From positions 124,001-188,000 of the forward strand of contig NZ_FNVG01000003.1 in the NCBI RefSeq assembly GCF_900107935.1: a DNA stretch of 64,000 nucleotides. The letters are read 5' to 3'. The translations under genes and the position numbers were made by a program. Origin of the DNA: Vibrio hangzhouensis. Its GTDB lineage: Bacteria > Pseudomonadota > Gammaproteobacteria > Enterobacterales > Vibrionaceae. The notes below the pieces were generated by a model, which did not search any database, was not told the origin of the DNA, and was given only the letters and a program-made list of their open reading frames with translations. Positions 1 to 8,240 of this stretch are shown here, piece after piece; the stretch's first letter is position 1; each line of letters starts with the position of its first letter.

Positions 1-930
1 GGTAAAGAGCGTGCCTCACTGGAAGCGGTTGTTGAAACCATCGACCTTCTTGACCAAGGTGTAGAAGACGTAGACGGTCTTCTAGAGCTTGCGGTGGAAG
101 AAGAAGACCAAGAAACGTTCGATGAAATTGAACCAGAACTTGCTGAGCTGGAAGCCAAGCTAGAAACGCTTGAGTTCCGCCGAATGTTCGCCGGTGACCA
201 CGATGCATCAGATTGCTACATCGACTTGCAATCGGGCTCGGGCGGTACAGAAGCGCAAGACTGGACCAACATGATGCTACGCATGTATCTACGTTGGGCA
301 GAAGCGAAAGGCTTCAAGACCGAGATTATCGAAGTATCAGAAGGTGAAGTTGCAGGCCTTAAAGGCGCAACAGTGAAGGTATCGGGCGAGTATGCTTACG
401 GCTGGCTACGCACAGAAACGGGTGTTCACCGTCTGGTTCGTAAGTCACCATTTGACTCAAGCGGCCGTCGTCACACTTCATTTGCTTCTGCGTTTGTTTA
501 TCCAGAGATTGATGACAACATTGATATCGAGATCAACCCATCTGATCTTCGTATCGACGTCTACCGCGCTTCTGGTGCGGGTGGTCAGCACGTTAACACC
601 ACGGAATCTGCGGTTCGTATTACCCACGTTCCTACTAACATTGTGGTTCAGTGCCAGAACGATCGTTCTCAGCATAAAAACAAAGACCAAGCGATGAAAC
701 AGCTTCGTGCAAAACTGTTCGAGCATGAACTGCAGAAGCAAAACGCAGAGAAGCAAGCGAACGAAGATGCGAAATCTGACATCGGTTGGGGCAGCCAAAT
801 TCGCTCTTACGTACTTGATGATTCACGCATTAAAGACTTGCGTACTGGCATTGAAAACCGCAACACTCAAGCGGTTCTTGATGGCGACTTGGACAAATTT
901 ATCGAAGCTAGCCTAAAATCAGGCCTGTAA
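1..930 (+). CDS. prfB: Peptide chain release factor 2 (RF2), 5' end missing
   Basis: RF2 reads UGA and UAA stop codons and triggers peptidyl-tRNA hydrolysis on the ribosome. The frame is open from base 1, so the gene enters from the left edge; about 309 of the family's roughly 365 codons are visible. A GTG at 94 is internal, not the start. The UGA-reading tripeptide SPF sits in the segment [12 protein letters not shown], and the catalytic GGQ follows in [15 protein letters not shown]; both are intact. The programmed +1 frameshift site typical of prfB would lie upstream, outside the window. lysS starts 35 bases downstream on the same strand, the usual prfB-lysS pair. Identity is certain; only the N-terminus is unseen. 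Confidence 0.97.
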   Translation, partial: GKERASLEAVVETIDLLDQGVEDVDGLLELAVEEEDQETFDEIEPELAELEAKLETLEFRRMFAGDHDASDCYIDLQSGSGGTEAQDWTNMMLRMYLRWAEAKGFKTEIIEVSEGEVAGLKGATVKVSGEYAYGWLRTETGVHRLVRKSPFDSSGRRHTSFASAFVYPEIDDNIDIEINPSDLRIDVYRASGAGGQHVNTTESAVRITHVPTNIVVQCQNDRSQHKNKDQAMKQLRAKLFEHELQKQNAEKQANEDAKSDIGWGSQIRSYVLDDSRIKDLRTGIENRNTQAVLDGDLDKFIEASLKSGL

Positions 931-965
931 GCTTTTCACCACTTTTAAAACAGGATACATCGAAA

Positions 966-2498
966 ATGACTGATGCTGTTCAAAACGAAAACGCACAAGA
1001 AGCCTATTCACCTGAAGAGAACAAGCTGATCGCTGAGCGTCGTAGCAAGCTGGATCACATCCGTAAAAGCTGCAAAGCTAACGGCCACCCAAATGATTTC
1101 CGTCGTGAGCACCTTGCAGGCGACCTTCAAGCGGAATTTGGTGAAAAGACAAAAGAAGAGCTAGAAGAGCTAAACCACGTAGTGGCTATCGCGGGTCGTG
1201 TTATGGCTAAGCGTGGTCCATTCCTAGCGATTCAAGAAACCTCTGGCCGTATCCAAGCATACGCAGCAAAAGATGTTCAAAAAGAGCTGAAAGAAAAATA
1301 CCAAGGTCTTGATATCGGTGACATCATCGGTGTGAAAGGTGCGCTGCACAAATCTGGTAAAGGCGACCTATACGTCAACATGGAAGAGTACGAGTTGCTA
1401 ACTAAAGCACTTCGTCCACTACCAGAGAAGTTCCACGGTCTGACTGACCAAGAGATGCGTTACCGTCAGCGTTACGTTGACCTAATCGTTAACGAAGACT
1501 CTCGTCACGCATTCATCATTCGTTCTAAGCTGGTGTCATCTATCCGCAACTTCATGAGCTCAAAAGGCTATCTGGAAGTTGAAACGCCAATGATGCACGT
1601 GATCCCTGGCGGCGCGACTGCACGTCCATTTATCACCCACCACAACGCGCTTGATATCGACATGTACCTACGTGTTGCACCAGAGCTTTACCTAAAACGT
1701 CTGGTAGTCGGTGGCTTTGATCGCGTATTCGAGATCAACCGTAACTTCCGTAACGAAGGCCTATCGCCACGTCACAACCCAGAATTCACTATGATGGAGT
1801 TCTACCAAGCGTACGCTGACTACAAAGATCTGATGGATCTGACGGAAGAGATGCTAAGCACGGTAGCGATGGATGTTCTAGGTTCAACGTCAATGCCTTA
1901 CGGCGATGAAACGGTTGAGTTTGGTGGCACTTACGCTCGTATGAGCATGTTTGAAGCGATCAAACACTACAACCCGGATCACGTTGAAATCCAAGCACTA
2001 ACAGAAGAAGACCTAACTAACCGTGACAAGATGGTTGCTATCGCGAAATCGGTTCACGTTGAAGTTGAATCTTTCTGGACCTGCGGTCAGCTTCTGGAAG
2101 AGATCTTTGGTGAGACGGCTGAGCCTCAGCTTATCCAACCAACGTTCATCACTGGCTACCCAGCGGATATCTCTCCACTGGCGCGTCGTAGCGATGACAA
2201 CCCATTCTTCACTGACCGCTTCGAGTTCTTCATCGGTGGTCGTGAAGTAGCGAACGGTTTCTCTGAGCTTAACGATGCAGAAGACCAAGACGCACGCTTC
2301 AAAGCGCAGGTTGATGCGAAAGACGCGGGTGATGACGAAGCGATGTACTACGATGCAGACTACATTACTGCACTTGAGCACGGTCTACCACCAACAGCGG
2401 GTCAAGGTATTGGTATCGACCGTCTTGCGATGCTGTTTACCAACACGCACACGATTCGCGACGTGATTCTGTTCCCGGCAATGCGTCCTCAACAGTAA
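966..2498 (+). CDS. lysS: Lysyl-tRNA synthetase, class II
   Basis: Charges tRNA-Lys with lysine in the cytoplasm. The 510-residue protein has an N-terminal OB-fold anticodon-binding domain (about 60-150) followed by the class II catalytic core. Motif 2 is seen as [19 protein letters not shown] and motif 3 as the Gly-rich [11 protein letters not shown] near the C-terminus. Length is normal for the family (about 505). An SD-like AGGA lies before ATG 966, and the gene follows prfB closely, suggesting cotranscription. A strong intrinsic terminator lies 27 bases after the stop. Codon use is strongly biased toward preferred codons, as expected for a highly expressed gene. Confidence 0.98.
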   Translation: MTDAVQNENAQEAYSPEENKLIAERRSKLDHIRKSCKANGHPNDFRREHLAGDLQAEFGEKTKEELEELNHVVAIAGRVMAKRGPFLAIQETSGRIQAYAAKDVQKELKEKYQGLDIGDIIGVKGALHKSGKGDLYVNMEEYELLTKALRPLPEKFHGLTDQEMRYRQRYVDLIVNEDSRHAFIIRSKLVSSIRNFMSSKGYLEVETPMMHVIPGGATARPFITHHNALDIDMYLRVAPELYLKRLVVGGFDRVFEINRNFRNEGLSPRHNPEFTMMEFYQAYADYKDLMDLTEEMLSTVAMDVLGSTSMPYGDETVEFGGTYARMSMFEAIKHYNPDHVEIQALTEEDLTNRDKMVAIAKSVHVEVESFWTCGQLLEEIFGETAEPQLIQPTFITGYPADISPLARRSDDNPFFTDRFEFFIGGREVANGFSELNDAEDQDARFKAQVDAKDAGDDEAMYYDADYITALEHGLPPTAGQGIGIDRLAMLFTNTHTIRDVILFPAMRPQQ

Positions 2499-2525
2499 TT
2501 CCAAGCGGTTATTGAATCTGACAAA

Positions 2526-2549
2526 GCCTCTCCTAGGAGAGGCTTTTTT
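2526..2549 (+). terminator. Rho-independent terminator of prfB-lysS
   Basis: A perfect inverted repeat GCCTCTCC/GGAGAGGC with a 2-base TA centre is followed by six T residues. It ends the prfB-lysS transcript and separates it from vpsR. Confidence 0.93.
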
Positions 2550-2715
2550 CATGCCAAATAATCAGTCACATAAGTAGAAAAGTCAGAAATCGTGCACTAG
2601 TCTTAATTCTGAGACAGTTGTGGTTGTGTTTCTTGCGATAGCTCTATTTGATAGCTAGGGTGAATTCAATAGAATTAATAAGTTGAATCTAAAAACAATA
2701 ATAAGGAATTATGTG

Positions 2716-4044
2716 ATGGGAAGTGAATTTCGAATGGATTCTATCCCCGGCTCACTCGTTGTAGTGGGGGGAACCTACGAGCCATGGCTATCTGTGTTAG
2801 AGCAGGCCGGATGGCGTTGCACACAATGTTCCGATCTGCGTAAAGCGGACGCGTTGTTTTCAGAGATAGGCCCGTGTATTGGTATCGTCGACCTAACCAG
2901 AGATGATTTCAGTCTCAATGGTATTGCCAAGCTGGTGAGTACACACAAACAAGTGCGCTGGATTGCCTTTATTCGAGAATCACAACTCAGCTCGGACACT
3001 ATCTGCCAGTTTATTGTGAATTTCTGTATCGACTTCTTTACGACGCCAATTCCTGACTCACGACTGATGAGTACAATCGGCCACCAACTTGGAATGCTCA
3101 AGCTGGAGCAGCGAGTGTGGCCGCATAACAGTAAAGACAGTGATCTGGGATTGGTTGGCCAATCGTTGCCTGTGAGACGTTTGCGAGATCAAATCAGACG
3201 CATTGGTCCTACGGACGTGAGCATCATGATTCATGGTGAGGTGGGTTCAGGCAAAGAGTCCGTCGCGAAAGCGATTCATCGCTGTTCATCTCGGTCGCAA
3301 AAGCCCTTTATTGCCGTGAATTGTCGTGCGTTTTCTGATGCCCGTTTCGAAAATGAGTTCTTTGGTATGCACGGGAGCGATCAACCGTCGCTTATCGATC
3401 AGGCATCAGGCGGAACGATCCTGTTGAATGACATTTTTACCTTACCTCCAAAGCAGCAACTCAATTTACTGAAGTTTTATCAAGATGGTCAGATAGAAAC
3501 TGAATATGGCATCAAAGAATTTGATGTGCGCATTTTAGCGGCCGATTCATCCGATATTGAGAAGGCATTGGGTGATGGTATGTTCAACGAAGAGTTGTTC
3601 CACTGTATTAATGTGTTACGCATTAATGTGCCGAGTCTTAAAGAGCGTGCAACGGATATCGGATTGCTCGTAGGTCACTACATCAGTCAGTTCGCAAAGG
3701 AGTTTAATTCTCCTGTGAAGTCTATTGACGATGATGCCTTGAAGTCATTAACCTATTATCACTGGCCGGGTAATGTCAAAGAGCTGCTGAATCAGGTCAA
3801 GCGTGCTGTACTCATGGCAGAGGAAGAGGTTTTGAGTAAGAAACACTTTGAGTTGCCGGGGACTTTCTCTGGCAAACGAAGTCTTAAGAGTATCCGTGAG
3901 CGTTCTGAGCGAGATGCGTTAATTTTGGTGCTGGACAGCCACAATGGACAGGTAACGCTGGCGGCTAAAGAGTTGGGAATTTCCCGAGCGACTATGTACA
4001 GGCTGTTAAATAAGCATAACCTGATAACGGAAGAAACGATGTAA
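2716..4044 (+). CDS. vpsR: VpsR-type response regulator / AAA+ enhancer-binding protein
   Basis: Homologue of V. cholerae VpsR, the c-di-GMP-responsive activator of biofilm matrix (vps) genes; lysS-vpsR adjacency is the Vibrio order. The frame is open from ATG 2683, but ATG 2716 is preferred: AAGG lies 9 bases before it, and the protein then begins MGSEFRMDS as in VpsR, giving 442 residues. Domains: receiver-like 1-115 with Asp59, AAA+ about 145-370 with Walker A GEVGSGKES at 174-182, and a Fis-type helix-turn-helix at 413-436. The sigma-54 contact motif GAFTGA is absent and the Walker B end reads LLNDI rather than LDEI. This fits the known sigma-70-dependent action of VpsR rather than ordinary sigma-54 activation. 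Confidence 0.93.
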   Translation: MGSEFRMDSIPGSLVVVGGTYEPWLSVLEQAGWRCTQCSDLRKADALFSEIGPCIGIVDLTRDDFSLNGIAKLVSTHKQVRWIAFIRESQLSSDTICQFIVNFCIDFFTTPIPDSRLMSTIGHQLGMLKLEQRVWPHNSKDSDLGLVGQSLPVRRLRDQIRRIGPTDVSIMIHGEVGSGKESVAKAIHRCSSRSQKPFIAVNCRAFSDARFENEFFGMHGSDQPSLIDQASGGTILLNDIFTLPPKQQLNLLKFYQDGQIETEYGIKEFDVRILAADSSDIEKALGDGMFNEELFHCINVLRINVPSLKERATDIGLLVGHYISQFAKEFNSPVKSIDDDALKSLTYYHWPGNVKELLNQVKRAVLMAEEEVLSKKHFELPGTFSGKRSLKSIRERSERDALILVLDSHNGQVTLAAKELGISRATMYRLLNKHNLITEETM

Positions 4045-4047
4045 TAG

Positions 4048-4073
4048 AAAAAGGCGCTCATGCGTCTTTTTTT
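4048..4073 (+). terminator. Terminator after vpsR
   Basis: Ten-pair stem with one G-T pair (AAAAAGGCGC with GCGTCTTTTT) closed by a TCAT loop, ending in a seven-T run. It begins three bases after the vpsR stop codon. Confidence 0.85.
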
Positions 4074-4379
4074 ATATCCGTTGACAAATACCACTCAGAT
4101 TACAATTATTTTGTGAAGCCACTCGCGTTACGACAGAGTCATACAATCTTTGGTTGTTTTATTTGTATGTAAAATGATCCACCAAACATTGAGTGATATT
4201 GAGTATATATTGAGGTGGTGAGCGATTCATTGTAACTATATTGGAACATTACTTTGTTTTGACATTCTTTGTAACATTTCTGTTGAACTTATCATCATAT
4301 TGCATAAGAATTGACCGTGAGCAAGGCGCTCAACCTTTCAAATTTTTCGGATTATTAAGTGAGTATGGAGGCACAGAAA
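4074..4379. other. Intergenic region upstream of the small-ORF pair
   Basis: About 306 bases with no convincing longer gene on either strand. It is AT-rich. TTGACA-like hexamers occur at 4081 and 4259, and TTGAAC occurs at 4283, but none is followed at 16-18 bases by a good -10 box, so the promoter is unresolved. A short inverted repeat TGAGC/GCTCA lies at about 4318-4333. Confidence 0.5.
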
Positions 4380-4505
4380 ATGATGAAACGTATTTCTTTT
4401 ATCAATATTTGTGCTGATCGATTTACTCATGCAGATCGCAAGTGGTCAGATCTATCTACCGTAATGGTGGCAGATAAACCCGCTGCGACATCAGCAAAAG
4501 CTTAA
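4380..4505 (+). CDS. Small hypothetical protein, 41 residues
   Basis: A short open frame with an excellent ribosome-binding site: GGAGG at 4367-4371, eight bases before ATG 4380. A second ATG follows at once. The peptide begins MMKRISFINICADRF and ends in an Ala/Lys-rich tail (AATSAKA); it has one Cys, no membrane segment and no recognised family. It lies 111 bases upstream of a DUF1127 gene on the same strand, with no terminator between, so the two are probably cotranscribed. The SD strength and spacing are the main support. Conservation in other Vibrio genomes would decide whether it is real. Function unknown. Confidence 0.6.
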   Translation: MMKRISFINICADRFTHADRKWSDLSTVMVADKPAATSAKA

Positions 4506-4584
4506 TTAATCCGTAACCTCAAGAGGCTGCGGAATTAGCAGTCACATGAGGCAAACCCAATATTATCCTCTGACGCTATTTCTG

Positions 4585-4610
4585 CTCCTCTGAATATTAA
4601 AATTCAGGAG
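4585..4610 (+). promoter_or_regulatory. Hairpin sequestering the SD of the DUF1127 gene
   Basis: CTGAAT (4590-4595) pairs with ATTCAG (4602-4607) around the AT-rich loop ATTAAA. After a two-base bulge, CTC (4585-4587) pairs with GAG (4608-4610). The SD sequence AGGAG of the gene starting at 4617 is therefore inside the stem. Translation may depend on melting or remodelling of this structure; that function is inference. Confidence 0.5.
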
Positions 4611-4616
4611 ATTATC

Positions 4617-4868
4617 ATGCGTACATCAATTTATTTAACAGTGGCAACTTGGTTAATCAAAGCAGACATCCATAAGGAAGAACGTGAATGGAAACGACGC
4701 TACCGTCGCAATGCCCATGAGCTACCTCTGTACAGCGAGCACTTACTACGAGACATCGGTCTGGACACAGAAGGTCGTCCTCTTGGTCATGTAGCTCCTC
4801 CACACGTAGTCGCGAAACGCAAAACTCGTCACCTTCGTCGAGAGTTGCATTCTAGAATAGCGACGTAA
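4617..4868 (+). CDS. DUF1127 domain small basic protein
   Basis: An 83-residue, strongly basic protein. The DUF1127 (YjiS-like) signature is visible in the middle as LYSEHLLRDIGLDTEGRP; members are small Arg-rich proteins, some of which bind RNA and influence phosphate, carbon or stress regulation in other bacteria. The specific role here is unknown. Arg/Lys/His residues crowd both flanks of the core (EWKRRYRRNAHE and KRKTRHLRRELHSR). ATG 4617 has AGGAG at 4606-4610, which is buried in a hairpin (see 4585-4610). The small 41-codon frame upstream is its likely operon partner. Confidence 0.85.
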   Translation: MRTSIYLTVATWLIKADIHKEEREWKRRYRRNAHELPLYSEHLLRDIGLDTEGRPLGHVAPPHVVAKRKTRHLRRELHSRIAT

Positions 4869-4873
4869 CCAAA

Positions 4874-4901
4874 GGGCGGAAGGCCTGATAACCTTCCGCC
4901 C
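4874..4901. terminator. Hairpin between convergent DUF1127 gene and tas
   Basis: Perfect ten-pair stem GGGCGGAAGG/CCTTCCGCCC with loop CCTGATAA. The T-tract is poor on both strands, so it may be an inefficient bidirectional terminator or a 3'-end stabilising hairpin. Confidence 0.55.
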
Positions 4902-4925
4902 ACAAAAATCAATTCAAACCGAAAA

Positions 4926-5960
4926 CTAGGGGCAAGGATTAGAATACTTCGCCCCTATTTCATGAAGCTGCTCCAGCAGCTCTTCAGTCAGAACAACATC
5001 AAGACTTTCAATATTACTTTTCAGTTGCTCAAGGGTGGTGGCGCCAATAATATTGGAGGCAACAAATGGGCGCTGATTTACAAAGGCCAGAGCCATTTGA
5101 GCCGGATCCAAACCGTGCTCCTTAGCCAGGTCGACATAGGCCTGAGTAGCCTCAATACCCTGTGGGGTAAAATAGCGAACAAAACGTTCGAACAGGCTAC
5201 ACCTGGCGCCCTCAGGTCGTTGGTTGTTGAGATATTTACCACTGAGGCAACCAAAAGCAAGAGGCGAATATGCGAGCAGTTCAACGCCTTCATGGTGGCT
5301 AATTTCAGACAGTCCGATTTCAAAGCTACGATTCAGCAAGTTATAGGGATTCTGAATGGAAACGATACGAGGTAAATTGTGTTTCTCTGCCAACTTCAGC
5401 AGAGTCATTACTCCCCAGGGTGTTTCGTTAGAGACTCCGATATAGCGAATTTTCCCAGCGTTAATAAGTTCATTTAATGCCTCTAATGTTTCTATTAACG
5501 TGATTTCTTCATTGCCTTCCGGATAAGGGTAATTTAACTGACCAAAACAGTTGGTTCTTCGTTGTGGCCAATGCAGTTGATAAAGATCGATATAATCAGT
5601 TTTTAATCGGGTCAGACTGTCGTCGATCGCCTGATGAATATTACGGCGATCCAAACTCATATTCTCTCGAATATAGGGGACATTTCTTGGGCCCGCGACT
5701 TTTGTCGCAACGATGACTTTCTGACGTTTATCAGAATGCTTCAGCCAGTCACCGATGTACTCTTCGGTTAACCCCTGACTTTTTCCATTAGGCGGGACAG
5801 GGTACATTTCCGCCGTATCGATAAAGTTGATGCCCCGCTCAACAGCAAAGTCGAGCTGATCGAATGCGTCCTGTCTGGTGTTTTGCTCACCATAAGTCAT
5901 GGTCCCGAGGCAAATCTTACTGACTTCGAGTGAAGAATGCGGGAGCTTATGATATTCCAT
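4926..5960 (-). CDS. tas: Aldo/keto reductase Tas
   Basis: A 344-residue NADPH-dependent aldo/keto reductase of the Tas group (E. coli Tas is 346 residues); physiological substrate unknown. The N-terminus MEYHKLPHSSLEVSKICLG and the tetrad region are typical: FIDTAEMYP supplies Asp48 and Tyr53, VIVATKVAGP the Lys and LYQLHWPQR the His. The cofactor-binding C-terminal part reads FVASNIIGATTLEQLKSNIE. A short SD-like AAGGA precedes the start. Tas lies near mutH in E. coli too, so this is conserved neighbourhood rather than an acquired gene. Confidence 0.93.
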   Translation of the reverse strand: MEYHKLPHSSLEVSKICLGTMTYGEQNTRQDAFDQLDFAVERGINFIDTAEMYPVPPNGKSQGLTEEYIGDWLKHSDKRQKVIVATKVAGPRNVPYIRENMSLDRRNIHQAIDDSLTRLKTDYIDLYQLHWPQRRTNCFGQLNYPYPEGNEEITLIETLEALNELINAGKIRYIGVSNETPWGVMTLLKLAEKHNLPRIVSIQNPYNLLNRSFEIGLSEISHHEGVELLAYSPLAFGCLSGKYLNNQRPEGARCSLFERFVRYFTPQGIEATQAYVDLAKEHGLDPAQMALAFVNQRPFVASNIIGATTLEQLKSNIESLDVVLTEELLEQLHEIGAKYSNPCP

Positions 5961-6114
5961 TGAGCCTTCCTTAGTTGTCGTTTTTATCCACTATATACCG
6001 AAGTCATCCTCATTTAGCAAAATATCTGTTCAAATAGTACGCAAGGGCGTTATTTTGACTAAACTGGAGTGTATCAGTAACGCATTATCCACGGTATTAG
6101 GAAGGAGGTGGAAT

Positions 6115-6420
6115 ATGCAAAAGCATCAGCTCGATCGGTGGTTACACGGACATCATAAAGACACTTATAAACCGCCTAAAGTCTTTGTGATAGGTTGCGC
6201 TGATATTTCACACTATCTGTTAGCAGTGGAATACAAGCATAAGCTTGAGCCAATCAAAGAGGATGATGAACCGATTCATTTTGACTCTTTAGACTCAGTA
6301 AAAGAAGCACTCTATCGTCTGGGGGTAGAAAAAGCCTACCTTCGACTGCATAACGCTTATGATGAATGCGGCAGTGCGGAGATGAACCGGTATTGCGATA
6401 TTGAGCTCAACTTACATTGA
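6115..6420 (+). CDS. DUF6482 family protein
   Basis: A 101-residue cytoplasmic protein of unknown function, recognised as the type annotated DUF6482 in Vibrio. The frame is open from TTG 6055, but ATG 6115 is chosen: it has a near-perfect SD (GAAGGAGG at 6101-6108) at good spacing, and the upstream extension is not protein-like. The core is a small alpha/beta fold with VFVIGCADISHYLLAVEY early and a C-terminal YLRLHNAYDECGS segment with two acidic residues near a Cys. It is convergent with mutH, with only seven bases between the stops and no terminator hairpin visible there. Confidence 0.8.
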   Translation: MQKHQLDRWLHGHHKDTYKPPKVFVIGCADISHYLLAVEYKHKLEPIKEDDEPIHFDSLDSVKEALYRLGVEKAYLRLHNAYDECGSAEMNRYCDIELNLH

Positions 6421-6427
6421 GTGGCCA

Positions 6428-7093
6428 TTAGACAAAGTAACGTTTTAAAATGTATCCAGTGAAACTTGCTCTTAGGTAAAAGCCGCGGGGCAAGGTTTTA
6501 ATGGGCTGCCCTGAGGCTCCGTAGGCTTCGGTTTTGACGCGGCTGTTCGCAGCTTTGGGGCGAATTTGCAATACCTCACCACTGTGTGCCGTGATCTGAT
6601 TGACCTGTCCGAGCGTGATCAACTCCATCAGTTCTTCCCAGTCGTTTTTTAGCATGGTTTCCTCTTCTTCAGAGGGACTCCAAATGAGTGGAGAACCGAC
6701 ATGGCGCTCAGCGACGGGTATTTCACGCTCCCCTTCTACGGGTAACCAAAGCACGCGAGAAAGCTTATTACGGATATGGCTAGTTTCCCAAGTCAGCCCT
6801 GTGACGCCCGTCAGTGGGGCGACACAGACAAAGGTGGACTCGAGAGGTTTGCCACTGTAACTGATTGGAATACTTTTGAGTTCCACACCAATCTCCGGAA
6901 AATCCTGAACCGGTTTGCTGCCTGCTTTCGCCCCCAGATGCCATTCGAGCAACTGACCTACCCAGCCTTTATCTCGTTTAAGATTCTCCGGTACGATCAT
7001 GTTCGCTTGTCGGGCTAATTCGCCAAACGTCATGCCAGCGATGTCTCGCGCGCGTTGTAACAGTTCAGTTTCTGAAGTAGGAGTGGATTTCAT
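6428..7093 (-). CDS. mutH: DNA mismatch repair endonuclease MutH
   Basis: MutH nicks the unmethylated strand at hemimethylated GATC sites when activated by MutS-MutL. Catalytic residues of the type II-like fold are present: Asp64, Glu71 and Lys73 in [12 protein letters not shown]. The protein is 221 residues from the ATG at 7093, as in Vibrio MutH. The open frame extends 32 codons further upstream (to 7189), but that extension is Arg/Ser-rich and does not resemble the family. No strong SD is visible for either start. The gene is divergent from rppH across a 626-bp gap that holds a DnaA-box cluster. Its presence implies a Dam-methylating host. Confidence 0.95.
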   Translation of the reverse strand: MKSTPTSETELLQRARDIAGMTFGELARQANMIVPENLKRDKGWVGQLLEWHLGAKAGSKPVQDFPEIGVELKSIPISYSGKPLESTFVCVAPLTGVTGLTWETSHIRNKLSRVLWLPVEGEREIPVAERHVGSPLIWSPSEEEETMLKNDWEELMELITLGQVNQITAHSGEVLQIRPKAANSRVKTEAYGASGQPIKTLPRGFYLRASFTGYILKRYFV

Positions 7094-7719
7094 CGTATTA
7101 TCTGATGGTTCAAGCAGTGACTGGAGTAGCGTCATTCTATCATGGCGGGGACGTTTTTCCGCGAACAAAAAAAGATCAGCCTGGCGCAAAATTGATCTAT
7201 TACTGAGTTATCCACAGATGTAGGGCTGCAAATTAGATAAATACGACAATCTGTATGAATAAACAGGTGTTTTTAGTAAATTAACGCTTGAAAAATCGCA
7301 AAATACTCGGAAGCTTATCTATCGCATGTGGATAAAACCCGGAGTGATGGATCTTTAACCGATCTGATTTGTTGAGCAGATATTGGTTGTTGAAAAATGA
7401 ACTTGGCCTTTGGTTTGTTTTTAATTGCCTGAAAATTAATGATAATTTATTAATTTGTTTTGTCTTTATTCTAATTTCGGGTTCTGTTGCTGTTCAAAAA
7501 GTCACTAAGATCATAGATTCTTCACATGGTTATTCACAGAAAAGGTGAATAAATGTGGGCTAGGTCTCATTGTCGTGTTGATAAGTGAGGTGAAGTACGA
7601 AACTTATCCAGTGAGCATCTATTTAATGGGAATTGTTCAAATTTACGGGTCTCTATGTTTGCTCAACATGGGGATATGTGGAAAAATCACAGTAACGAAA
7701 ATTTAATTGAGGTTGGCCA
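7094..7719. promoter_or_regulatory. mutH-rppH intergenic region with DnaA-box cluster (DARS2-like candidate)
   Basis: An AT-rich 626-bp gap without a credible gene. It holds two perfect DnaA boxes TTATCCACA, at 7208-7216 (plus) and 7327-7335 (minus). TTATTCACA (7530-7538, plus) faces TTATTCACC (7544-7552, minus) as a convergent pair with an 8-base perfect inverted repeat. One-mismatch sites are TTATTCATA (7254-7262, minus) and TTTTCCACA (7677-7685, minus). From memory, E. coli DARS2, the DnaA-reactivating locus, lies in the mutH-ygdP (rppH) gap. The same position and box density make this a candidate Vibrio counterpart. Promoters for both flanking genes must also lie here; none was resolved. 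Confidence 0.6.
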
Positions 7720-8238
7720 GTGATAGATGGCGATGGTTACCGACTCAATGTTGGTATTGTGATCTGTAACAACCATGGTCAGGTCTTCTGGGCTAAACGA
7801 TACGGACAACACTCATGGCAATTTCCTCAGGGTGGTATTGACGAAGGTGAATCCCCTGAACAGGCCATGTATCGAGAATTATATGAAGAAGTGGGATTGA
7901 CCAAAAACGATGTCAAAATCGTTGCAGTGAGTCGCCACTGGCTAAGGTATAAGCTCCCTAAGCGCTTGGTGCGTTGGGATTCGAAACCTGTTTGTATCGG
8001 ACAAAAACAGAAATGGTTTTTACTGCGTTTGGATTGCGATGAATCAAAAATCAATATGCAGCGTGGTAATTCCCCTGAGTTTGATGGTTGGCGTTGGGTA
8101 AGTTATTGGTATCCGGTGAGGCAAGTTGTGTCGTTTAAGCGAGACGTTTACAGGCGTGCAATGAAGGAGTTTGCGTCTTTAGCGATGCCATTTAAGGAAC
8201 GCAAATTTAAAGGTAAGAGAAAGCACCGAAGAGGGTAA
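7720..8238 (+). CDS. rppH: RNA pyrophosphohydrolase RppH
   Basis: Removes 5' pyrophosphate from mRNA and so primes RNase E decay. The 172-residue protein opens [17 protein letters not shown], almost identical to enterobacterial RppH, and carries the Nudix box from Gly38 to Leu60 with the core [10 protein letters not shown] Lys/Arg-rich tail ([11 protein letters not shown]) ends it. Start is GTG 7720 with GAGG at 7709-7712. ptsP begins two bases after the stop, the conserved rppH-ptsP arrangement, so translational coupling is likely. Confidence 0.96.
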   Translation: MIDGDGYRLNVGIVICNNHGQVFWAKRYGQHSWQFPQGGIDEGESPEQAMYRELYEEVGLTKNDVKIVAVSRHWLRYKLPKRLVRWDSKPVCIGQKQKWFLLRLDCDESKINMQRGNSPEFDGWRWVSYWYPVRQVVSFKRDVYRRAMKEFASLAMPFKERKFKGKRKHRRG

Positions 8239-8240
8239 GT

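Noticed and set aside
94..96. GTG as a start for the first gene
   Set aside because: The frame is open from base 1 and upstream residues ([18 protein letters not shown]) are RF2-like; the gene is simply cut by the window edge.
2683..2715. N-terminal extension of VpsR
   Set aside because: ATG 2716 has a better SD and gives the family N-terminus with Asp59 in the known position.
7094..7189. 32-codon extension of MutH
   Set aside because: Not similar to MutH, and the 221-residue form matches the family length; the extra part overlaps the regulatory gap.
7604..7612. TTATCCAGT as a DnaA box
   Set aside because: Two mismatches at the critical CACA end; not counted in the cluster.
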